A stretch of DNA of 64,000 nucleotides from Maylandia zebra. Lineage: Eukaryota; Chordata; Actinopteri; Cichliformes; Cichlidae. The notes beneath the pieces were generated by a model. That model worked only from the letters and a program-made list of their open reading frames with translations. It searched no databases and was not told the origin of the DNA. Both the position numbers and the translations under genes were made by a program. This document shows, piece after piece, positions 1 to 10,934 of this stretch (position 1 is the first letter of the stretch; every line of letters starts with the position of its first letter). Where the stretch lies: assembly GCF_041146795.1 (NCBI RefSeq), contig NC_135187.1:21018056-21082055 (forward strand), written 5' to 3'.

Positions 1-73
1 CATCCTCTTTCTTGAATATGAGGGCGCGAACTTCATCTGGGTCCACATTGAAGATGGCTCTCAACAGAGATGG
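1..73 (-). CDS. ankrd28: ankrd28-like exon 2, partial (runs off window)
   Basis: Minus strand. A TTTTAATCTCTATAG acceptor is followed in phase 0 by codons reading PSLLRAIFNVDPDEVRALIF and then KKED at the window edge. This is the start of the first ankyrin region of the ANKRD28/ANKRD44 family, ankyrin subunits of protein phosphatase 6, and the FNxDPDEVRALIFKKED wording fits ANKRD28 best. The codon frame joins without a shift to the nine-codon exon at 10,122-10,148 and equally to the candidate exon ending at 1,758. Only 24 codons are visible, so the paralogue (a or b copy of a duplicated teleost gene) cannot be set. The rest of the gene lies to the left of the window. Confidence 0.85.
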
Positions 74-1757
74 CTATAGAGATTAAAAAAAGAAAGAATG
101 ATGAGAAATGCCAGCGTATAGCACTATTGGAAAGGCAGTAATTTTCTATGCTGACAAGTGTGTTATCAGAGAGAGTTATGAGTGTTTCAGACGGAAGAGT
201 CTTGCACACACACAGAGTATAATCCCAGGCTGGGACAGAGCCATAGGTCACATATGGCTGTATATCACCTATTTGTTTATGAGTGGCTGTTTTGGCACAA
301 AACTGTTCAAATCTGGGTTAATCCTGAGCATTCTTGCCACGTTGTGCTGCAACAGAAAGTAAATAAAATGTAAATATAGAATAAAATAAAAATGAATAAA
401 ATACATTTATGAATAAAGAAGAATTTTGAGTACATTTCCTAAATTTAAACAAGTTATACAAGGTCCTCCTCAAGAAAGAAACTGTGAATGAATGACAGGC
501 ACATGGTTTATCTTTAGCCTCCGTTTAATCTATGCTCACGGTCATAAATGTAAACAGCTGCCATGAGGTTGACAGCATACTGAGCAGGATTTGTAGCCAG
601 CGATGCCCTGCAGTCATGATAAAAGTAAGATTAAGACAAAAACAGCATCCTCCTTTTCCTTGCATCAGCCTTTATTTTAAAACTGCTTTCGGCTTTCAGA
701 AGTGATGAATTCATAATAAAAGGGTAATTTGTCATCTCTGAGATTTAACTGTTTCTGTGTTTGATAGAGAAAAATAACAAAACTCATGCAGCACAGCAGA
801 CATTTGGTATTATAATAAATCGCCTTAAAGACTCCCCTAGTGAGCCTCATCTTTGTTACCAAGATTTGAGCAATGTAGAAATTTTAAATTAATGCTACTG
901 TTCTCTAATTGCAGCTTCCTTCTTTCAAAACCTATAAATAAAAAAGTGTTTTTCATTTGCTGCAACAGTAGTGAAACGCTAATATGATGGTGCTGATTTT
1001 GGCGAGGCTCTAATCTTCAAATGCTGCCGTTCGCTCTTTTGCAACCTATCAAGTATGTCTACTGAGGCTCCATGTCTCTTACTGACAAACCTTTTTTGCT
1101 AGAGTGGCTCGTCATGGTCAAACACTGCTGTTCAGTCTATACTTAGTACGATCTAGTGTTAATAAGCACTACAACAAACACTTCAGCCTTCTTCTGTTTT
1201 CCCCAACCTGCTCTCATTACCTCCAAACTAAAAATAAGTAGGGCTGTCTAGCATGCCGGCATCCATCTCTTGCCTATTACAATGATGACCACTAAGCTAA
1301 TGTAAGTGACTGAAGGAGGTCCCCATGCATAAACCCTGTCATCACAGCCGGCACATCTTCTTTGGCTTCACCCTCTTCAGTGCATGCTTCAAAGAGCAGT
1401 CATCATAAGTTGAAAAGATTTATTAGCATGTTCCAGCAGAAAGCTTGCCCTTTATACATCCAACAGCGGAGACTACAAAGACCAGGGCTTGCTTTTAATC
1501 TATACAAACCAGAGCAGTTCTCATGTGGCAGGACAATACTAGCGCTATATTTAGTGGCACAAACCATGTGCTGAAAGTGCACTGTATTTTTATAGAATGG
1601 CACATGAAACAGTACAGGTATAAACATCAGACCAGAACTCAAAAGTGCAGTGGTCTACCTTAAATCCTAGTTAATGCTGTCATTTACACACAAAACTGTA
1701 GATGGTACCCTCATTAAAACCAGCAATTTAGAGATTCAGCAAACAGTCCCATCTCAC
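74..1757. other. ankrd28 intron, no further feature seen
   Basis: AT-rich intron sequence between exon 2 and the candidate alternative first exon. I see no additional exon, RNA gene or intact mobile element here. Short open frames are not supported by splice sites or family motifs. Confidence 0.5.
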
Positions 1758-1913
1758 CTTGTCATCCTCAGCGACTACCTTTCGAGAGGCATGATGGGAT
1801 CTGCGGTCTGGGGATGATTTGGGCCGTGGAGGTGGGGATGAAGAGCAGGACTCATCCTCCTCTACCTCCTCCAGTACCACAATACACACACGGCTAGCCC
1901 GCTCAGACCGCAT
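1758..1913 (-). CDS. ankrd28: probable alternative first coding exon of ankrd28
   Basis: Reading the minus strand from an ATG at 1,911-1,913 gives 52 codons (MRSERASRVCIVVLEEVEED, then a serine/proline and basic stretch, ending AEDDK). The exon closes with a good donor, AAG|GTGAGA, in phase 0, so it joins directly to the PSLLRAIF exon at 1-73. The open frame extends upstream without a stop to a GTG at 1,949, but the first real ATG is at 1,913. It lies about 8.2 kb downstream of the usual first exon in the same intron and would replace the MAVLKIQDQ start by an acidic, serine-rich N-terminus. Seen: open frame, donor and phase. Inferred: that it is transcribed. The alternative is a chance open frame next to a donor-like site. 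Confidence 0.55.
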
Positions 1914-1949
1914 CGGGAACAAACATTCACACGCCACACAATCACTCAC

Positions 1950-2460
1950 TCACTCACACACACGCTCTGTCACTCACGCACATGAATACAGAGTGTTCCT
2001 TCTCACATATGTGCACAATTCAGCGGCACAAAGGTCAGCAGTAAATCCCGCACACATAGTGTTTTCCTCGTAAACAAGCGCTGCACATCTTCGCAGAAAA
2101 AAAACCACTCTGAAATCCGGCTCTGTCCTCTATCTGTCAGTGTTGCTTTGCGGCATGTCTTTTTATCCTCCTCCTCCTCCTCTCTCGTCTCCACACTCAC
2201 ACTCTGTGAGCGGCAGTAGCGGAGACGGCAGGGAATTCCTTTGCGTAATGGTGGCAGTAAGAGGCATGCGGCAGAATGAGCTGCGCACAGGAAGCTACAT
2301 ACCCTCGCTGCTGTGCTGCAGCCAGGAGCACATACGCAACTGATGCAAACACACACGCGTGCGCACACACACAGATTAGCATAAACGTGGGAGGGGGCAG
2401 CAGCACCTAATGTATGTGTGGGTATGCATCGCTCATTTCAGGCAGACTGCTGAAGCCAGC
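1950..2460. promoter_or_regulatory. possible promoter region for the alternative ankrd28 exon
   Basis: CpG-containing, CA-repeat-rich sequence immediately upstream, on the minus strand, of the candidate exon. It has several GCGC/CGGAG-like spots around 2,210-2,340 and no clear TATA box. Promoter function is inferred only from position. Confidence 0.25.
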
Positions 2461-2465
2461 TCTTT

Positions 2466-2640
2466 CAAAAGAAGAGAGGGATAGGAGAGGGAAAGGAGGG
2501 GGAGGGGAGAGGAGAGAGAAAAAGAGAGCCAGGGAAGAGAAAGAGAAGGGAGGGAAAGGGGAGTAGAGATAAAAGGGGTGAGAGACAGAGAGAAATAAAA
2601 AGAAAAGGAGTGGGAATGGGAGGGGATGATTGTAGGCAGG
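2466..2640. repeat. purine-rich (GA/GGA) low-complexity tract
   Basis: About 175 bases are almost only A and G on the plus strand (runs such as GGAGGGGGAGGGGAGAGGAGAG). A long open frame on the opposite strand here is a by-product of the composition. Confidence 0.85.
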
Positions 2641-3456
2641 TACCTGGAGCACTACAGAACAGCTGTGTAAGTTGACAGTGGAAAAAAAGAAGAGCAGATA
2701 AAAGAGAATCAAGTTATAAAAAGAGTGACGAGAGAAGTAAGATTTACTGGGACAAAGGACAGCTATTTGATGCGTCACTGTAACCAGGTCACTTCCTGGT
2801 CAGGGCTTATCCTGACTGTCCAGCTAACGAGTATGACAATACTTCCACTGTTTTAACTGTAAGAACAAAAGCGAAAGTCTAATAATGCTTTTAGAGTAAA
2901 AGCTTCCCTCTCAAGGAACAGAAACCATGCTGTTTGTTGGACGTTTGAGCTCGGTCCAGATCCCTGCTTGTTTACAACTCTACCTAACTCAGTCTACCCT
3001 TTGCCTTATCATTAAGTACCGATGTAATAAAACTCCTGTGTCTGTTATTGCACATTAAAGTAATAATGTCAAAGGCTGCTCATATTTTGTTAACTGGCCA
3101 GGCATCTTCAGGCATCTTAAAAGCTATATTCAACATAGATTGTTAAAAGCAACAACAACAACAACAAATACACATACACACTTAAATGTAGTGCTGTTTT
3201 TAGCTAAATGGGGTGTAAATTATCTGCATTTTATAAAGCTGGTGCTACAATAGAAGTCCCCTTTCATTTTGTATGCTGAAGAATCAAAGAAAATGAATAC
3301 CACATTGTTGTTGTTTTAGTTTGTGTGTGTGCCCCTGTCCTCTTTGGTGTACTGGTGGCATAGCTTTAGAAGTTCCCATCTCCTCATTATAAAACTGGAA
3401 CCAAATGGCTTTGCCAGAGAATGTGAGGGTAGCTAACAAGACCAGTCTGTGCGTGC

Positions 3457-3461
<5 letters not shown>
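2641..3461. other. ankrd28 intron, no feature recognised
   Basis: AT-rich intronic DNA with a short AAC run near 3,152. No exon or element could be supported. Confidence 0.4.

Positions 3462-3542
<81 letters not shown>
3462..3542. repeat. (TG)n microsatellite, about 40 units
   Basis: Uninterrupted TG dinucleotide array of about 81 bases in the ankrd28 intron. The valine/cysteine and histidine/threonine open frames over it are artefacts. Confidence 0.97.
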
Positions 3543-3543
<1 letters not shown>

Positions 3544-4820
3544 TCCTTCATATTCAACGCAGATCCTAAAAAGAGCAATCTTGCCAAGCCACACATCCCT
3601 ATTAACTCAGTGGGAGGGACGGCGCAAGGCAAATGAGAGAGAGCGATTCATTTAGAAAGAGCCTTTGTGCAGGCCTAAATTTTAAGTCTAATGGTTTTAG
3701 CATTTAGAAACATAATATGAAACACAACATACAATTTCTTTTTTCCTACAGTAATCACTCTGCCATTACAGATTTGCATCAAAAGCACAAACAAAGAATG
3801 ATTTTCACGAAGCAAAGCATGTAAACAACCAGCGTTTTGTCTATCCCACTTGCTAGCACTGGGGAAACTCTAAGCAGAGCAGCCCGAAGATATTTACAAA
3901 GCAAATTTGTTGTAATCCGCTAAACAGAAGTGAGTATTTCTGTCTGTATCCACCCAAACTCAAAAGCAAAGCCAAAGCAGTGGATGTGGAACAGGCTGGA
4001 AAACTCCAGATACAGTAAAATGAATGATCAACATCATGTGAAAAAACAATCTAACAAATAAATAAACATTTTGTTAGGTTGGTCTTGTGTGGTATGAAAA
4101 GTCCAGTGTGACTGCAGCTACTTCATGAGAGACCTGGCGTGACAGTGTGCATGTGTAAGAGAAAGTATGCAGGCCTGCACTGACCTCTGCTCTGACCCAG
4201 CAATAGGATGCACGGTGTGTGTAACATAATCCCAGAAACACAAAGGGCAGTGCGTGAGTGTGTGTGCTGGCACAGACAGCAGTAATAAACCTGCTGATAT
4301 CAGCTGATACCGTGAGATATATTAAAAGGTTTCAACGATCATCATGAGATCATCTGTAGTATAACTTTGCTGTTTTGATGTGTAGCCAGAGCCATCTAGA
4401 GCTACTATATCTCTAGAAAAACTACAAACAGAGCAGCAAAAACTACAAGTGGAAGATGGCGATTAGTGCAGCTGCTGCGATAGCTCTCCCCTGACTCATT
4501 ATGTATGAAAGTACTGTGCGTTGCTATCCTAAAATACAGGTTACCATTTTGCTCAAGAAAGCTGATATTACCGTTATGAAATCATCTGTATGATAGGCTG
4601 AAATGTTTGTAATGGCTAATGTTGTAAATTGCTTAAGCTAAGATAATCTAACTAACTTTATACCTCATAGTATCGTTAACCACCTACTCTGCATCCATTC
4701 AACACTTTAATCTGTCTCCCATCAACAAATTATTTAAACATTTTAAATAAATGGTCTGCTACCATCACGTCAGTGTTTTAATACAACTTTTGAACTAGTA
4801 CGCGGGATAGACTTTTTTAA
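3543..4820. other. ankrd28 intron, no feature recognised
   Basis: Unique-looking intronic DNA. Short TG-rich patches lie at 4,146-4,265. No exon or element could be supported. Confidence 0.4.
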
Positions 4821-4822
4821 TT

Positions 4823-5666
4823 ATCGGGTTGTTCAGTCTGACGTCACTAGCCGTGTCTGGGCCTAAACTCCGCTGCAGGTCCATATATCAAACGATCACT
4901 ATGGCATTACTGAGAGTTGAAAAACTGTCTAAAGTCTTTCATCTTTAATAAAATGATCAGCGTTCTGCTCTACCAGGTGTAACAATTGAGTTTAACATCC
5001 AGGCATCCATGAAAACGGAATTTATGACATTTAACGAGTTAGAAGTTAGCAGGGAGTTAGCTCGCTAGCTTCTATCTAAATACAATATAGCATGTCCTGA
5101 CTGCGGGGTTTTGGAAACAAATTACAGCTCTGTTATCACTTCCAGCATAAATGAAGACAGAAAACTAAACAGCAGTGACGTTTGTAGGGTTACTGAAGTT
5201 GGGCTAGCTGGTATATAATGATGTGCTACGTGACCGCTAGCGACACAGCTATGTTAGCATAATATAAACAAGCTAACTTTTTTTCCACTCGATAAAAGTT
5301 AACGTGAGTGTTCACGGTGGTCAGAAACAAATGTAATCACATGGCAGGATGCTGTAAAAGGACCAAACTTCAGCCAGGAGAACAACTGAGATAATCCATC
5401 CACAATACGAGGTTAGTCATTCATATACTGCTGCATGGGCTGGGCTGTAGTTACATCCTAAGGTTTTAAAAACTGAGCTTAAATAAATGATTAGCGGTAA
5501 TAAAAGCCGAGGGAGGTCAACAGTGATCACTGACTGTTTTAGGAGCTTTTTGAGATTAAATAGAAGAAAATAAATAACATTAAACATGTTAACAACACAA
5601 AAGCCATATTAAACGCAGACTACTACCGGAAGTAGGATTCGTCGTGTCATCACTGAACAACCGGAT
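4823..5666. mobile_element. possible TIR-flanked non-autonomous DNA element
   Basis: ATCGGGTTGTTCAGT at 4,823-4,837 is matched by the reverse complement of the sequence ending near 5,666 (ATCCGGTTGTTCAGT), with further partial match inward (TGACGTCA versus GATGACACG). The roughly 840 bases between have no transposase-like frame. No convincing target duplication was found, so the superfamily stays open and chance similarity is possible. Confidence 0.35.
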
Positions 5667-6842
5667 TATTATTACTGTGATATTGAACTGGCCTCAAGAT
5701 ATTGATAACGATTACTAACTTACTGGTAATGCGACACAACTGGTATGATGTGTACTAGGTATGTCACAATGACTGCGCTGACAATAACTGTGATATTTAA
5801 AAATGAAATATCAATATTGTATCAGTGACATTCATATGAATCTAAATAACTCTGATTTGGCTTTGGGCTTTTTTTAAATGTAAGGTCACAGATTCTCACC
5901 ATCTCTTTGACTTTAATTCATTTTCCAAAAAATACTAAACAAAAATAAACAGAGTTAAAGAATTTGACTGATTCAATTATTGCTTTTTAAAATATTTTTG
6001 GCAGATTTTCTATAGCACTGGCAATTATATTGTTCTGATTAATTTAGTTTTAAATGGATAATTGGTTAATTGTTTAGTGAAAATCTGATGTGATGTGAAG
6101 TTCTACCTTTTTCTTTTAAAATCCTTTATTTGAACTGTAAGAAGAACTCTGCAGATTTATTTCAACACCATCTAACCTTGAGCCAAGATCATCTTTAATG
6201 TATTGTTAATGCGGGAGAAACAGGAACGCCGATAAAGAACAAGAACACAGAACAGTCAGTTTTAACCACTGGGTCAGCTTACGCTTTGATTATACTCAGA
6301 CACAGACACGGACAGCTGGAGACCCAACAGACTAGGAGTTATTCCCGTTATAATTCTATGAACTATGCCTAAATTCCACTTCCTTGGGCGCACGTGTAGT
6401 TGATGTCACTCAGACACAAGCGGCCTCAAGCGGACCCCAGCTGACTCGCAGATCTGCAAATTCTGATCAAACTTACACTAACTATGACTAAATAAACTAA
6501 AACAAACTGTGACTCCTAATGGTTTTTCTTGTATAAGTCACTACTTTTAGCCAGATTAACCTAGAATAGACTACATACTCTCCAGGACTATAAAACTGAA
6601 AACTAAAGCAATAAAGCAATTAAGCTGTATAAATTCTGCACACACTGCACTTATCCAAACAACTTGGTGCATGATGGTCAGAAGCTCTCTGGTGACCGGC
6701 TATTGCATCGCACGATTCTGCTGAATAGAGACAGTTCTTTTGACAAGTCGCAGGCCAGTAAACACATAGAAGGAGAAACATTTGAAATACTAATGATAGT
6801 ATATTTAAAAAAAAAAAAGGAGAAGAAGAAATGATTCAATCA
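5667..6842. other. ankrd28 intron, no feature recognised
   Basis: AT-rich intronic DNA. A patch around 5,690-5,830 (GATATTGATAACGATTAC) resembles the ends of degraded hAT-type repeats but has no identifiable partner. Confidence 0.35.
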
Positions 6843-7093
6843 CTTCTTAGTAGGGCTGCTCAATTAATCGAATTTTAATCACGATTACGATCTGGGCTTT
6901 CAACGATCATTAAAAATGACTGAGCCGATTATTAGCCCCTCCCTCCCTCGTGCTTTACTCTCGCGCTGCTCCGTGTGGTAAATCGAGCGCACCTCTCTGC
7001 ATTTCGAACACGCATCACAACAATTAAGAGGACCCGAGGAAAGCTCGGAAAGCTAAGCAGAAGTTATTTGGACAGGAGAGTGACTGCCGTTGG

Positions 7094-7249
7094 TTGAAAA
7101 GAGAGGTAAAAAAAAAAACTTCAGTGGTGTGGAAACATTATGGGTTCGCGGAGTCAGACGTGGATCAAGTAGACACAGTGTGTAAACTTTGCTATGGTGT
7201 AGTAGCTGCACCACAGAGCAACACTGCAAAGTTCACTAAACATAGATGT
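7094..7249 (+). pseudogene. BED zinc-finger fragment of a hAT transposase
   Basis: The open frame begins at a TTG, not an ATG. It contains VVWKHYGF, then CKLCYGVVAAPQSNTAKFTKH, the tryptophan/aromatic, CxxC and H pattern of a BED-type finger found at the N-terminus of hAT transposases. The frame then runs into AT-rich DNA with no hAT catalytic core or C-terminal dimerisation region. It is a relic carried by the hAT element around it, not a host gene. Confidence 0.7.
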
Positions 7250-7360
7250 TTACATTTTTCATTTATTTCTTATATTGCAAACATTTGCACTGTTATCAGT
7301 ATTTGCACACTATTTTATATTATTTTTTAAAGTCATTATTCAATACATTGTTATTATTAA

Positions 7361-8269
7361 CCCTTTAAAGCCAGTCAGAGCAGCATGCTCTGTTTTGTGT
7401 AACTATTTTTAAATCCCTGTAGAACCTGAACCATGTAAGCTAGCGCAATAATTTGTTTTGCATATGAAACCAGAGGAGTTGTACTTACATCTTATGCCAT
7501 CAGCTTGTCCTAAGTCACGGTTTGCTTCCACATAAAGCTTTGCAAAAATTGCATAAAAAGCACTTGCAGGAACAAAAACATAATATTCCAGAAACACTTT
7601 GCCGATCTGATCAGCTGTTCTTAACACTTCCCACATTGAAAAAGACGTCAACCTGAACTGTCGCATTTCCTGCCCGAAACCGGAAGTGACGTCATTTTCG
7701 CGGAAAATGTAGTTTTTTACTTGTAGGCCTTAAAAGCCTATACTGGTGTTTTTATAAGTCATGTTTGACTTTTCTGAATAGATTCCGTGATGCTTAGAAC
7801 TCGAATTGCACTGCTAGAAATAGTTTATTTTGATGCACATGCTGTTTTCTTTGCAAATTTGCATCATAGGATTGTTTTTTTTTTGTTTTTCCTGCAGTAT
7901 ATATAAAAATTGGTGTATCTCCAAAATAAAACTATGAAGACACTCAAAATAAATTTCCTGTTGTTGTAAACTATTTTTTGCAACTTTTTTGTATTTAAAG
8001 TTTTGAGGGATAAACCTCTTAAATTTCTCCAAGTAGAAATATATGTAAAAAAAAAACAAAAACGATTTTCAATTTTTTTTGTAGTTTATTGCGCTTTTTT
8101 GCAATTAATGTAATTACTATGGACTTAATGCAGACATATTATTAAAATTTGGGCTATAACAGTTGTATTGATGTATAGCAACTTGAAATGCTCCCACAAA
8201 TGGCACTACAACATGTAAAAAAATAATATAAGCTCTGGCGGACTTGGTTCTATGGTAGGTCTTAAAGGG
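7361..8269. mobile_element. piggyBac-like non-autonomous element nested in the hAT
   Basis: CCCTTTAAAG at the left end and CTTAAAGGG at the right end lie inside TTAA duplications at 7,357-7,360 and 8,270-8,273. TTAA targeting with CCC/GGG-type ends is the signature of piggyBac-superfamily elements. The 909 bp body has no transposase-like frame; an 85-codon minus-strand frame at 7,409-7,666 is not recognised. It inserted after the hAT element. Confidence 0.7.
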
Positions 8270-8363
8270 TTAAATAAATATCGTCAAATAATCGTGATCT
8301 CAATTTCAGTGAAAATAATCGTGATTATCATTTTTGCCATAATCGAGCAGCCCTACTTCTTAG

Positions 8364-10121
8364 CTGGGTCAAACAGCCTGGTTTCTAAGCAACAGGACGC
8401 CCTCTGCAGGACAAACATACGCCGTTGCCAAGAAAAATGACATTCTCGTCTCCACTTTGGCCCTCTGAGCACTCTAAGTGTGACTATTTTTGTCCCTTTG
8501 TCAACTTGTCAGCAAACAGCACAGAGAACAATAGAGAATAGAGAGGGAGATCTGACCACACACACTCTTCCGCTCGTTGCGTGCTTGATGTAAGACTGGA
8601 AGACTGTTCAGGCCAGGACAGGACACTGAGCCCCACAATACCTGACCCACTTTTTCTTGACCAAACTCATCAGAGCTTCAATCAAAGCCAATTGTGACTC
8701 AACATATAACTGAATTTCTAAGCAGTCAGTGTCACTATACTGAACCCCTGATAAGTCATTAAGAGCATAAAACATAAATTTAAAAAATGAAAGAGTTAAA
8801 TCGATAATTTTAGCCTAATGCAGTTTCATCATCTTTATTATAAAATGTATTATTTAAGAAGTTTAGCACCAGCACTCGAACAGAAACACAGTACTTTGAC
8901 TCACGGTGTAAAAGTCTGAGTCTAAGTTAACCTGTTCTTTATGTATGTTGACAAATCAACAAATTCCATGCCAAAAAATATTCTGTCTTTTAAATAGATT
9001 GCTCCACAATACTATTTTCTTTTTAAATATACATATATATAATTCTATTTTTATTTCTGTTAAGTAAAATGCATACATGTATATGAGCTTACACACTTGA
9101 TTTCCTAATTTATTACATCTATCTATCAACCAATCAACCAACCAATTTTCCTTTCAAATGTTATATAACATACAAACTGCTGTTAATGTGGCTGGCTTCT
9201 CAGTGGGCCAAACGTGGAATATAAATAAATAAATAGTGTGTGGCAAAAACATTAATCCGACCTTTGGCTAATGATCAACCCGCCCACTTGCTATCACCAC
9301 CCTGAAGACAGGAGCGTTTCCAGCAGCTGATCTGAGGATAATGTCTGACCGGTGAACACAGCTGAGCAGACTTGAGGGCCAGCACCAGCTGCTACTTCCT
9401 GTGACAGCCTTTCTTATCTCCAGCAACAGGTGACTGCCCGAAGCTGCCCTCGGGGGCTGAGACGGACAGCTGACAAACCTACTGGGCAACAAATTCGATC
9501 TGCAGTCTTTTAATTTGGAAGGTGCAATCCAATCCACGATATCGGCTAACTTTTACGTTATTAACCTGGCAAGGTGTACCGCGCGTTAAGGATTGCGGTT
9601 GCTTATTCACATTTAACAGGGCGCAGGAGTTAGCTAGCCACCCAGATAACCTCGTAGCTATCCAGCTGTGTTCATCGGTCCATCACCACCAGCAACACAC
9701 ACACAAACAGTCAAAAGCACCGAGCCTTTGGCATGAAACTACTTTAACTGGACAAAGTTAATGTAAGGCAACAGATGGCCACACGTTAGCATACTTCTTG
9801 CTCTTTTTTTCTTTTTTTCTGTTTACGGCTATAGCTAGTTAGCTAACATGTTAGTTGACTTAATGATAAGAATGATGCAACATTAGCCTAGCATTTAGAC
9901 TTTTATTTCAAAAATAACATTTGCACGGCAGGCTTAAGTCACTATCGACAAACCTAATAGTTTTATGTTACACAAGTTTAAGGAAAAATAAGCAGTCGAC
10001 GTGACACGCCGCTCCTTATCTCCATACTGTAAAAACTCGAGCAAACTGGCGTTAATCAGTTTTCCTCAAAAGTGTCGAGCTGACTACACCCCAACTAACT
10101 GAATTCATAGGTGAGCATTAC
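8364..10121. other. ankrd28 intron, promoter-proximal part
   Basis: Intronic DNA leading up to exon 1, without recognisable exons. Around 9,560-9,850 it contains GCTAGC/GTTAGC-rich sequence often seen near fish promoters. A divergent transcript cannot be judged from sequence alone. Confidence 0.35.
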
Positions 10122-10148
10122 CTGGTCTTGTATCTTCAACACAGCCAT
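10122..10148 (-). CDS. ankrd28: ankrd28-like exon 1 (translation start)
   Basis: Minus strand. ATG at 10,146-10,148 opens nine codons, MAVLKIQDQ, followed by the donor CAG|GTAATG in phase 0. ANKRD28/ANKRD44 proteins begin with a short MAxLKLxDQ peptide that is spliced to P(S/P)L(V/L)xAIF, and exactly that continuation is found at 1-73, about 10 kb away on the same strand. The two exons validate each other. The product would be the ankyrin-repeat subunit of protein phosphatase 6. The exon is far too short to be found as an open frame. Confidence 0.85.
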
Positions 10149-10300
10149 ATTCCTTGAGTTAAGACCAAAGGAGGCAGCAACTCGCACGGGAGTTACTGTA
10201 AATTACCCGGGGTAGACTGAAAGGGAAAAGACGCTCCGCGGCGGCTTCTCCCTCTTCCTGTCACGGACGCACTCACTGGGAATACACAGCATCAACTTCC
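10149..10300 (-). promoter_or_regulatory. 5' UTR and CpG-rich promoter region of ankrd28
   Basis: The sequence upstream of the ATG on the minus strand is locally CpG-rich (CCGCGGCGG-like, CACGGACG, CTCGCACGG) with no TATA box, typical of a housekeeping-type start. The transcription start is probably near 10,250-10,280; this is inferred. Confidence 0.5.
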
Positions 10301-10811
10301 CCATATTTTCACTGTTATGTATCCCACTTATCAGGGAAATCATCATCTTGTTTCCCATAAACACAAAACGCAGACTCCAGCGCCCTCGCCATATGTCAAT
10401 ATGAATTGTATACTGATTGAAAATAAAGTAGTTTTGTATTAACTACGCTGAGATAAATTCAAAATCACATTTTTTCCTGTTTGTACAGAGTAAAAACAAT
10501 CATTGTGCCACATAGTGTGAAGGCATGAAGCAACTATAGACAAACATATGAAGTAAAATATTTTTTTATTTAATTTTCAGCGTTCAGTATTATAAAAACA
10601 TATAGTTAGGTCAATATATAATTAACAGAAACACAACACCATTTTAAAATTTAATTGGTAACAGAAGCTTATTATTATTATTATAAAATGAATTTGAGAA
10701 CGGAACACCGGCTTTAGTTTAAGGGTAATCACATCATTGTATGTGTTGCATTTGTTTTCTTGAAGGTGAGGAAGTGGAATATTTTGGAATGACTCGTTCT
10801 CAACTCAGTCA
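10301..10811. other. intergenic, no feature recognised
   Basis: AT-rich sequence upstream of ankrd28 with no supported gene. Confidence 0.4.
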
Positions 10812-10853
10812 GTGGGGTGAAGGTGAGTCAAGTGGAAGAACGGAAGTTGTCTT
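10812..10853 (+). repeat. 42 bp perfect inverted copy of 15,969-16,010
   Basis: The 42 bases starting GTGGGGTGAAGGTGAGTCAA and ending GAAGTTGTCTT are identical to the reverse complement of 15,969-16,010, while the flanks are unrelated. The copy at 16.0 kb lies within a longer open frame, so that one is probably the source. Confidence 0.9.
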
Positions 10854-10934
10854 AGATAGTGCCAGTGAATTTCTGGCCTAACTGCTTTATTTCAAAATTT
10901 TAAAGTCTTAAAATCATCTTTAATTACTTTCAGA

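Larger units (their letters stand above)
6851..8355 (+). mobile_element. hAT-family transposon, non-autonomous, with 8 bp target duplication
   Basis: Ends TAGGGCTGCTC and GAGCAGCCCTA form an inverted repeat. They are flanked on both sides by the exact 8 bp duplication CTTCTTAG (6,843-6,850 and 8,356-8,363), the hallmark of hAT transposons. Inside the left part a BED zinc-finger fragment survives and the transposase core is missing. The element carries a second element at 7,361-8,269; without it the hAT would be about 600 bp. It sits in the long ankrd28 intron. Confidence 0.9.

Noticed and set aside
1914..1949. Extending the alternative ankrd28 exon to 1,949
   Set aside because: The extra codons begin with GTG, not ATG; the first ATG in frame is at 1,911-1,913.
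3387..3655. Open frames across the (TG)n tract
   Set aside because: Pure dinucleotide translation (His-Thr or Cys-Val); no gene.
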